Of a stretch of 64,000 nucleotides of DNA, positions 56,431 through 64,000 are shown in pieces. The notes under the pieces were generated by a model that ran no database searches, was not told the DNA's origin, and saw nothing but the letters and a program-made list of their open reading frames with translations. The DNA is from Oopsacas minuta. Taxonomy: Eukaryota; Porifera; Hexactinellida; Lyssacinosida; Leucopsacidae. The stretch spans positions 62,001 to 126,000 of the forward strand of contig JAKMXF010000349.1 in NCBI GenBank assembly GCA_024704765.1, in the 5' to 3' direction. The position numbers and the translations under genes are program-made. Each line of letters begins with the position of its first letter. The first letter of the stretch is position 1.

Positions 56431-57021
56431 ATGGCTCAAGCAACCAGAAATATTGATAAATTAAATCTCATCGTTGCTTTTGACAAAAATTATGGAATTG
56501 GTTTGAAGGGCAAACTACCTTGGCCACGATTAGAAACAGATTCATTATATTTTCAAGAAAAGACAACAATTACGTTAGATCCCAATAAGCGCAATGTTCT
56601 TATATCAGGTAGGCTAACTTGGGAATCTATTCCCTTGAGAGCACGCAAAAACATCTATAATAAATGTTTTCGAGTGGTATTGTCAACAACTTTTGAAAAT
56701 GTAGAAGAAGCCGATATCACTTCTAGTTCTCTTAAGAAAGCAATGGACACACTCTCAGCACATCCAGACTACAACTACTTCGAATCATTTTGGATAATTG
56801 GTGGTAGTAAAACTTATCAAGAAGCTCTGGATTCATCATGCTGTCTCAAACTATATACAACTGTATTGAATCAATCTTTTGAATGTGATACATTCTTTCC
56901 ATTAATTAATTGGAGTAATTGGGAGGAAATTAAGGATCCAAGTCTCGGTATACCTAATACAGTCGAAAAGAATATTAGCTATCAATTCAAGATATATACG
57001 AGAATTCATCATATTCACTAA
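56431..57021 (+). CDS. DHFR: dihydrofolate reductase, intronless and divergent
   Basis: 196 residues, ATG 56431 to TAA. Reduces dihydrofolate to tetrahydrofolate with NADPH; needed for thymidylate and purine synthesis. Seen: NLIVAFDKNYGIGLKGKLPW (residues 12-31, with the conserved PW), YFQEKTT (40-46), the NADPH loop GRLTWESIP (60-68), VVLSTT (82-87), FWIIGGSKTYQEAL with the GG pair, and ECDTFFP. The length suits animal DHFR (about 187). Three substitutions versus human by hand alignment: catalytic Glu30 is Asp37 (Asp is the bacterial residue), Phe31 is Ser38, and the glutamate-binding Arg70 falls at Cys79. Lys54-Lys55 is Arg-Leu. The frame is intact with no intron. It could be the working gene or an intact retrocopy; no poly(A) tract or duplication was seen to prove the latter. 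Confidence 0.88.
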   Translation: MAQATRNIDKLNLIVAFDKNYGIGLKGKLPWPRLETDSLYFQEKTTITLDPNKRNVLISGRLTWESIPLRARKNIYNKCFRVVLSTTFENVEEADITSSSLKKAMDTLSAHPDYNYFESFWIIGGSKTYQEALDSSCCLKLYTTVLNQSFECDTFFPLINWSNWEEIKDPSLGIPNTVEKNISYQFKIYTRIHHIH

Positions 57022-57431
57022 AACCCTTTCAATCCAAATTCAATATATCTTGTTTATAGTGTAGAATTTTCAAATTGGGTCAACTCAATGGAATGAGTTA
57101 CAGAGTTAATTCTCAAAATAATTCGTTTTCTAATACAGTATACCCTTGCCAATTTGAACAACATTGTTGATAGCAAATATTCGTTCAAGTTAGTTAAGTA
57201 CATTAAAACAACACTATGAGTATATCATTTCAAATGCTTTACAAACGATGAATTTCTGACTGACTAGAAGGTCTAATATGGTATTGTGGATTTATCAGAT
57301 ACAGAATTGGATATATTAGAGTCCTTTTGAAGTTTTTGTAACATTTTCAGTGGTTATATATATAACCTGTAGACGATGTTCTGAGTAGTGAGGGTATACT
57401 CTACAATCTATAGCACTTGGATAACCCAATG
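57022..57431. other. intergenic, 3' of DHFR
   Basis: AT-rich; no canonical AATAAA close to the stop was seen. Confidence 0.35.
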
Positions 57432-57439
57432 CTTGGGAA

Positions 57440-57623
57440 CAGTGTTCCCTCTAATTTTCAGTGTGCAGCATCTGACTGGGGCGCAGCCAAAATTACGGGA
57501 GTATAACCAACTATCCAGAAATACAGGTAGTAATGTGAGAAGTTCAGGCGAATATTCTGGAGTTAAACATTTTAAAACCAATTTTAGGCGGATGCCTCCC
57601 AGGATTTATTAGAGGTAACATTG
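57440..57623. mobile_element. 184-bp hAT-type MITE, perfect 8-bp duplication
   Basis: Left CAGTGTTCCCTCTAAT; right, reverse complement, CAATGTTACCTCTAAT. The duplication CTTGGGAA at 57432-57439 and 57624-57631 is exact. No coding capacity. Confidence 0.93.
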
Positions 57624-58076
57624 CTTGGGAATTCAGAAAAATTGCATGCCTAGCTGAACGTAACTGCTATCCGCTTTTAATTACATACTTCTACAATTAA
57701 ATAGATGATGTTTTGTTCAGAAGTGTGCGCTATATACTATTTCGTCTATCAAAATCAACTCCTTTTCTTGCGCGAGTTGAATCAGTTGTTTGTCATCAAA
57801 TGAATGAGACGAAAGAGTTTAGAACACCAATTGGGTTGGTGGTATGGAAAGTAGGTATGTTTCTCCAGTTACTGGGCAGATCTAGTTAAATGACGTACTA
57901 AGGAATTCTAAACACTATGTGAATGTGCTCAGGGCCGTCGAGAGCGCGAGCGGGCCCCGGGACATAATTTTTGGATGCGTTCCCCTGATATTTTGTTCGT
58001 TATCGTGAAGTGAATAAACTAAACGCAAACTATCGCATTCGTATTATATATATATTAAAAAATAGAATCCTATTTA

Positions 58077-59415
58077 CAGGGTGTAACGAAAGTGTTGTTA
58101 CCTTTTATTTTCCTATGAAAATCTTAAATATTAATGAACCATACATAGTTTGTTTCCTATACTTTTCTTAAGTATAGTTGTTGTACTTTAGATTATTTCT
58201 GACTACATTAATTACTTATTGTATTCAAATATTTGAATTTTTTTCCAATTTTAGCAATGTTACATTATTTCGTATTAATGGATGTCCGTGATCATGGAGT
58301 CTTGCTTCGTTCTCGAGATATAGGCATGTTAGATGTAGGGCTCACACAGAAGAAAGTGGCCCAAGACTTGAATGTTTCAATCTCTTCGGTGAAACGATTG
58401 TCTAGTTTGTATAAAAAGGTAGTTCATTAGTGACTAAACCTCGTTCAGGGAGGGCTCCTATTTTGAAATGGGCGGATAAAATTCTTATTTCCAAGTCACT
58501 CGGTAAATGCAGGTAATCCACAAGAAAACTTGCACAGAGATTGAAGAATAGAGGCAATCCTATATCTCATATGTGTGTGTATCGTCATTTGACCGAATCT
58601 GTGGTGTTAGGTCTTACAAAAGGCAAGAAATACCTCGATTATCTCAAAAGAACATCCAAGATCGTCTGAGCTTTGCTCGGAAGCATCAAAATTGGACAGT
58701 TAACCACTGGAAAAGGTTCTCTGGCCAGATGAGTCTCCCTTCCAGCTCTTTGCAACGCCGAACAAACAAAATAATCGGGTTGGGCAAAGAATAAGCAATA
58801 TGTTCCTTCGGTCTTTTCAGTTAAGTTTCCAGCAAAGATTCATGTGTGGGGCATGATGTCACATCAGGCACTTTCAGAACTGCATATAATCCCTCAAGGG
58901 CAATCAATAAATAGTGCATACTACGTTAATCAAATTTTGGCCAAGACTTGTATGGAGGCAGTTCACCGTTGTCGAAATAATGGATCGGTTTTAGAGAGGC
59001 CAATGTTAGAAAATATGTCCGAATTCATCTTTATGCAAGATGGTACACCGGCACACACGGCCAATGCAACGCAGAAGTGTTGTCAAGATCATTTAAATGC
59101 TTTCTGGCGTAAGATTGAATGGCCTGGGAACTCCCCTGACTTAAACCTATTGAAAACCTTTGGGGAATAGTGAAAAAGAAGGTTGATGAAGAGGGCCAAA
59201 TCACAAGGAGGGAACAGCTAATAGAAACAGTAAAATCAGCATGGAGAGACATTAGCTCAAGTGTTTTAGAGAATTTAGTAGCTAGCATGCCGGCACGTAT
59301 AAGAATTGCATTAGAACAGATTGTTCATATATAAACCGATAATATTTCGAATCCCTCAATTATATTATAAGTTTTAATGAATTATCTAGGGTATCAACAC
59401 TTTCGTTACACCCTG
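58077..59415 (+). mobile_element. Tc1-like (DD37E) element, complete but dead
   Basis: Left CAGGGTGTAACGAAAGTGTT; right, reverse complement, the same 20 bases, with one mismatch in the next six. TA flanks both ends (58075-58076 and 59416-59417). Inserted inside the hAT remnant. Confidence 0.95.
58255..59332 (+). pseudogene. Tc1-family DD37E transposase, broken
   Basis: An HTH N-terminus (VGLTQKKVAQDLNVSISSVK) ends in a stop at 58428-58430. The frame resumes with PRSGRAP near 58445 and 58573-58794 (RLSFARKHQNWTVNHWKRF). The first catalytic Asp is in PDESPFQLFATPNKQNNRV. The next stretch (58844-59170) has MWGMMSHQALSELHIIPQGQ and FIFMQDGTPAHTANATQ with the second Asp. A single-base deletion near 59147 turns SPDLNPIENLWG into a shifted frame; restoring the register by eye places the Glu 37 residues after the second Asp, so the type is DD37E rather than the classical DD34E. 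The C-terminus ends near 59332. Inactivated by at least three lesions. Confidence 0.88.
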
Positions 59416-59579
59416 TACTCTTATATTTTATGAATTTACAAATTGCCTATAGCTATAGGGCTATAGAGTTTATGATGTTAAGTAGTATAAATGAAAAACT
59501 AATACTACAAAGCTAATACTTCCAGAGTTATTGTAGTTAAGAACTGAAAAATATGAAAAATTACGGTCAGTGTAATTAA

Positions 59580-59790
59580 CAGAAAGCTTTGTGTGCCTTC
59601 TTCATTGCAAAATCATTGATTATGTCTTGAAAGTCAATACGCATTTGCAAGTTCAGCCTCGATGGCTAACATTGCGAGATCGTTCAGTCTTCCTGACTCA
59701 TAGTGCTTCTCAGAAAGTTCTTGATGATTTGCAACTTACAGGACCCAAAGATTCATTTCCAAAATTAGCAATATGGATGGCTTTAAGATA
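59580..59790 (-). pseudogene. hAT C-terminal dimerisation fragment
   Basis: On the minus strand: LRSTMSQERLNDLAMLAIEA followed by ELANAL and a decayed tail. This is the helical C-terminal block of hAT transposases and the only coding piece left of the enclosing hAT element. Confidence 0.7.
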
Positions 59791-60030
59791 AATCGCCTCT
59801 TCTCCCAAATCGTTTTGGGAAATATCATCAGGATACTTCTTTCCAAAGACTGGGTTTCTAGGAAGGATTAAATAACAAAGTTATTACTCTGCCCAGCGAT
59901 GTCTTTATTTTCCCCTTTACTTGTCTACTTAATGCAGCCAATAAAGCCCATGCATACCTTCACAGACAGAATTTCTCGGGCCCCGGGGTAATTACCCCGC
60001 CTACTCCCTCTCGACGGCACTGAATGTGCT

Positions 60031-60459
60031 GGTTGGTGGACTCGGATCAGGTATATGTTCAGTCGGTCCTAGGGATTTTAATTGTCGCGGTAATATATAA
60101 TTGGTACATTTTGCCCGAATAATGCATTATTTGTATTTTGACATTCCTCATTTGGTGGCGTAGCAATCCTTGGCATAGCGCTCCGGCATAGGGGTAGAAT
60201 GATTGGGGCAGGTGGCGCATTGATTAGGACAGGTGTCGCAAAATCGGGGTATGTGGAGGGACATCTCCTGTCTCAAAGAAAAATACAAGTGGCGCAAATC
60301 CGCCACTGCTCACAGTCTATATCTACAAAGTATTCCTGGCCAAATGTTTATTTTCCATGCTAAAATGGCGTCATCTGATTGCTTACCTAGCAAATATGCT
60401 AGAAACCTGCTTCAATTTTGAATTATATACAGAGGTCATTAATGGTTACTAATGTATAC
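60031..60459. other. intergenic, no gene recognised
   Basis: Slightly GC-richer than average with repeated GGTGGCGCA/GGTGTCGCA phrases at 60209-60240. No gene recognised. Confidence 0.35.
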
Positions 60460-60908
60460 AATGGGATCAAAGGATGCTTCATTACAGAATATCAAAATTT
60501 TGTCATGATAATGTCAGCAAGTTCCAGGGTTATATTCGTGATCATGGATGACATATTTATGCCAATATTTACCAATTACTAGACAAGGGTGGTGCATTTT
60601 TCAAGACAAAATTTGAATTTGTCAGAATATTCGCAGGATGAATTGTCAGACAGATATATGCTCACTATTCTTTCTGTACTGAAGAGCTTTTGCTTCGTAT
60701 TAGTGTCAGCATTTTTCTTAAAATGTATTATTAGGGTATGGGAAGTTGGGTGTATGCAATATGTCAGATGATTCGCCATAACATTGAATGTTGTCAATTT
60801 ATTGATGAATATTGGTCTAAATATGTCATCCATTGTCACTAGCATATCTGAACATTATCATGACAAATTTTAGATATTGTGTACAGCAACATCCTTCGAT
60901 CTAATGGT
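60460..60908. repeat. ~450-bp foldback element
   Basis: The left arm (about 60460-60582) and the right arm (about 60798-60908) are imperfect inverted repeats. Shared blocks: GATCNAAGGATG, TTTGTCATGATAATGT, GGATGACATATTTA and CCAATATT. The loop (about 215 bp) carries an 88-codon minus frame without recognisable features. A direct repeat GGTGCATTTTTC recurs at 60591 and 60961. Confidence 0.7.
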
Positions 60909-61432
60909 ATAAATGTTTTAAGAGTACATGTATGAATTCATCTTTTCAGATTTCAAAACTGGTGCATTTTTCTGACAAATTTGCTAAGTTACCAATCCGA
61001 TCACGTCCTTTTGGCCTAGAAAAAGTTTGTAGATGCTGACTGTGAGTATTGTCAAGTATCAACAATAAATTTATTACTATAAGAATTCCCTAGAACTGAC
61101 TTAACATATCCCTGGCGTAAGTCCATCAATCAGCATCATTCCACTAGTGTATTGCTGCGAATGTACAAATTTATATTGCTTCCCTCTTACCTGGAACACA
61201 TCAGTTATAATGAGTTAAACTCGAAATTTCTATCTATCTCTTAGATAGAAAAACGAGTTGGTAAAATCAATTCATTTTTAATAGGAGTTTGAATTCGTTG
61301 GTTAGGGAAATTTAATTAGTTGTTATGCCAACTCTAAAATTTGGTTGAACTTTGACTTGCAGGGTAACAAATTGCCATAATGAGGGATTTGGCATGTATT
61401 TCTAGTGTGGGAATTGTAATTTTGTTTGAATA
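60909..61432. other. intergenic, no gene recognised
   Basis: AT-rich; nothing supported. Confidence 0.35.
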
Positions 61433-61697
61433 CAGTACACTCCCTGAACCAAAGTATTGGAACACCACACCACAACACCATTAATGAAACATGTGCCATA
61501 TGGCACATTGCGAGAATATACGTACTGAATAATCTGAAAATATAACAGAAAAGGCGATTTTAATAATAAAAGTAATGATCGAAAGAAGTTCATAGATGTT
61601 TCAAATTATATTTAGCCTATGCAACTAAAGTAAATACATATTTGTGCCATGTGTCAATTATGGCAAAAAGTGTTCCAATACTCTTGGCAAGGGAATG
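61433..61697. mobile_element. ~265-bp Tc1-type MITE
   Basis: Left TACACTCCCTGAACCAAAGT followed by ATTGGAACAC; right, reverse complement, TACATTCCCTTGCCAAGAGT followed by ATTGGAACAC. A TA precedes the left CAGT. No coding capacity. Confidence 0.7.
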
Positions 61698-62643
61698 TAT
61701 ATCGATCTTGCGGAATTCAAATAAGATATCGGACTTTTAGTGGCATATCTGTTTTTCAGATTTGATAATTATTCATTATCAATACAGTCGACCCCGCTTG
61801 ATTGTCCCAATTGAGCGAGCCAAGAACGTGTTTTAGTCACCTGGAATTCACTGAGCTTCTGTATGTACCATCAACGTTCAATTGACACTAAACTAGCTGT
61901 AAGTCTTACTGCTACACTATTTTGTTGCATCCAGCTTTTAGCATATCAATAGCTTGCATGCGGACCTCTAAACCATGGCATCGGAATTCATTTTCGAAAT
62001 ATTATAGTTTCAATATATTCAGACACTTTTCAAATTCGGTTAAGATTCAATAGTTGGGTGATGTCCATTAAATCTCCAATCTACTTCTCTAATAAAAATT
62101 CCACTAGTAACGACAGTATTATAATAAGATTATCTTACCAAGAAATGCATTATGATAGTAATCTATACCAGATAACACTCTGTATCAACTTTCTACATGT
62201 TTATGGCTGAATCGTATATAATTTCTGAGGAGAAAATCGTATCTATACATGATTTCGCCCGTGACACTTCAATTATGACATCTGCTTTTCATTAGTACGA
62301 AAGGTATTCGAAGCGATAATCTCTAGATCGCCTAACATATTTTTCGAAAGAACTATTTAGCCAAAAGAATGTTAATAAAGTTTTGTTTTACAAAAACATT
62401 GTCATCTTTTTCAAATTTTCGCCTCGCCATACCCTTCTTAAAATTCAAATGCCTCTGGCTCTGCGGGTTGACAAAATATTACATGAAATTCTACATAATT
62501 TAACCTTCATGTCGCATAACTTTTAGGTAGGTTAATTTAAAGGAGTGCTGAACCTATGCACTCTGATGCAAATCTCGAAATGTAAATATTCAAAAAAACT
62601 GCGTAAACTTCCAACACTCCTATACCGAATGATAATAATTTCC
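61698..62643. other. intergenic, pogo/Tc1-like fragment
   Basis: CAGTCGACCCCGCTTGATTG at about 61786 looks like one terminus of a pogo/Tc1 element without a visible partner. No gene. Confidence 0.35.
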
Positions 62644-62973
62644 TAAGTTATATAATACGCGTATAACGTATAATACGTTATACGTGATCTATTTGTAAGT
62701 ATTATACGTCTAGGTCAATCTCGAAATAGGAGATTTTGACATTTTTAGACTTGTATATATCACCTAATTATCAAGTATTATATAATTTGGTCAACTATGT
62801 TGAAATTTCATATAGTAATTCGAGAACTTCTGTTTTTATGTAAAATATCTATTGAAGGAATCAGCTCAATTGAAGTTACGTCACCAAAATTTGTAGATTG
62901 AACGTATAATACGTATTATGAAATATGTATTATACGTAATACGTCTTCTTTAAAAGACGTATTAAACAACTTA
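62644..62973. mobile_element. 330-bp MITE, family member 2 (ATACGT-rich)
   Basis: Direct-orientation copy of 44190-44514, about 88-90% identical by eye with several small indels. Same TAAGTT start and AACTTA end, same internal GACATTTTTAGACTTGTATA block. The right terminus has CGTATTAAACAACTTA with one change. Confidence 0.9.
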
Positions 62974-63566
62974 GATAATTTCATCCAAATCAGAAGGGTG
63001 GAAGTGAGCCTGGTCGAATATTAAGCTAACTCCACACTCGTGAAATCTTCAAATTCGATATTGCAAGTGATTGAATAAAGATATAAAGATATTCCCTTGA
63101 GTGAAGTGTGATGGAGTATATTCTGCTTAAAGTAGTTTCAGTTCAAAGTTTCGAACTGATGTTTCTTAGCCTAAATCAAACTGGATCTTGTTATTTTATT
63201 CCTCATCGATTGTTGATGGGAAGTTTTTGATAGATCGATATTATTGTGAAATGCTGAATATTCGCCCGAAACGGGCTTCTAAATATTGATAAATTTTCAG
63301 TTTTATGTCTACTAGTTCCAAATTAGAAATCAATCCTCATAATGATTTATCTCATGAATCGCCTCAAACTGTACAGATAACTTTATATTCTAAAATTCAA
63401 TTTCATAATATAAGTACAGGGAATCACTATTTCGCTAGTACTTTATACAGGAACGTAGGTGTGGCAAATGCCCCACCAATAATTTCCAATTTCTGTTGTC
63501 ACTGATAGGGAGAATGATGCATACCGTGTATAACAATATACCCCGACCAACAATAATTTCTTGTTC
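62974..63566. other. intergenic, no gene recognised
   Basis: AT-rich; a plus frame at 63305-63505 (66 codons) has no recognisable motif. Confidence 0.35.
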
Positions 63567-63872
63567 CTCCTTCCTTGTTACATGCGGTTTACACTTCCTA
63601 ACTAATATTATTTCCATTTTGTGTGCACTATTTCGAAAAAATAATGATTGACTGTGGAATTTGAGATGTCAGCAATTATTGAGTTGCATGTAGCGGGGAA
63701 ACGTCCCTCAGAAATATTGAAAATCCTGAATATTGCAAAAGGACGTAGAGCATTTATGTACAGGACGGTAAATCGTTATAAGGCAACTAGGGACACTGTA
63801 GAGAAGCCGAAATCTGGTCGTTCATGCTCCGTAACGACCCCAGCTCTCAAGAATGTTTGCGAGAATGCATAC
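63567..63872 (+). pseudogene. DD37D Tc1 copy, N-terminal part only
   Basis: Close relative of the intact element at 17051-18363: the lead ACACTTCCTAACTAATATTA and the frame with EMSAIIELHVAGKRPSEILK, GRRAFMYRTVNRYKATRDTV and KSGRSCS match the intact transposase with few changes. The left inverted repeat and about 100 bp after it are missing or unrecognisable. The frame is cut after KNVCENA by the left end of a RAG1-like element at 63873. The catalytic part would lie beyond the window if present. Confidence 0.88.
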
Positions 63873-64000
63873 CACAGTGTGGCAATGTGGGGAAATAGTC
63901 ATATTTAAAAAACATATTTCAATGCATTTTTCAAATTCTCCATAGTTCAATTAGTACGAAAATATCATTGGCAGCATTAGAAGCAGTTAGGAATCCTAAC
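63873..64000 (+). mobile_element. left end of a second RAG1-like/Transib element
   Basis: CACAGTG, TGGCAAT, GTGGGGAAATAG, then 102 bp identical to the first copy (51793-51894). Only four differences occur in 128 bp, all within the first 15. The element continues past the window edge. The 5 bp before it, CATAC, predicts the duplication to be found at its right end. Confidence 0.9.

Larger units (their letters stand above)
57930..60022 (-). mobile_element. hAT remnant, perfect 8-bp duplication, carrying Tc1
   Basis: Left CAGGGCCGTCGAGAG; right, reverse complement, CAGTGCCGTCGAGAG. The duplication AATGTGCT is exact (57922-57929 and 60023-60030). Both ends carry CGGGCCCCGGG-type GC palindromes inside. 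Without the 1,339-bp Tc1 insertion and its TA the element is only about 750 bp, so most of the transposase gene has been deleted. Confidence 0.93.

Noticed and set aside
1-64000. CRISPR arrays, bacterial operons, rRNA or tRNA genes
   Set aside because: No regularly spaced repeats with unique spacers, no rRNA-like conserved blocks and no clear tRNA cloverleaf with TTCGAAT-type arm in context were recognised. Tandem repeats present are satellites or transposon ends.

Overview
This is a eukaryotic, AT-rich, transposon-dense window. There are no operons or ribosome binding sites. One gene has a phase-preserving GT-AG intron. The three plausible host genes are an F-BAR/SH3 protein of the PSTPIP type, a dihydrofolate reductase and a small DUF1761-like membrane protein; all three have animal-type or widespread homologues. 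Low GC, several Tc1/mariner groups with a DD37D signature, and hAT, MULE, Merlin, P, Crypton-like and RAG1-like transposons together suggest an arthropod. A parasitic copepod such as a caligid sea louse is my best guess, but that rests on general resemblance only and was not tested.

Layout. 1-2.8 kb: a small MITE and a dead mariner. 2.9-7.1 kb: a foldback repeat split by a dead DD37D Tc1 element, then a decayed MULE that combines FLYWCH, MULE and RING domains. 7.1-10.4 kb: a hairpin MITE, a tandem duplication and AT-rich repeats. 10.4-14.4 kb: a dead hAT followed by a dead DD37D Tc1. 15.2-15.7 kb: the DUF1761-like gene (minus strand). 16.0-23.9 kb: a Merlin transposon with long inverted repeats, carrying a hAT element, which in turn carries an intact Tc1 element. 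Target-site duplications mark all three levels. 24.2-26.5 kb: a dead hAT (minus). 27.2-28.9 kb: a tyrosine-recombinase remnant and a spliced C2H2 zinc-finger gene pointing away from a 390-bp palindrome. 30.05-31.28 kb: the PSTPIP-like gene. 35.0-37.7 and 38.3-41.1 kb: two more hAT elements. 45.0-47.6 kb: a dead P element with a THAP domain. 48.2-49.1 kb: a dead mariner-like element. 51.77-54.80 kb: a RAG1/Transib-type transposon. 56.43-57.02 kb: DHFR. 57.9-60.0 kb: a hAT remnant with perfect 8-bp duplications carrying a DD37E Tc1 element. 63.57-64.0 kb: a fourth DD37D Tc1 copy cut by the left end of a second RAG1-like element.

The most interesting object is the RAG1-like transposon. Its right terminus is exactly CACAGTG, the heptamer of V(D)J recombination signals. 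It is flanked by a perfect 5-bp duplication (GTATT). The broken reading frames end in the block that surrounds the catalytic glutamate of RAG1. Its two ends differ in the spacing between the heptamer and a shared 12-bp block (7 versus 16 bp), and a second copy whose left end starts with CACAGTG lies at the window edge.

Apart from the three host genes, the zinc-finger gene and one intact Tc1 transposase, nearly every coding stretch is a broken transposase. All assignments come from reading motifs, repeats and duplications by eye; no database search was possible.
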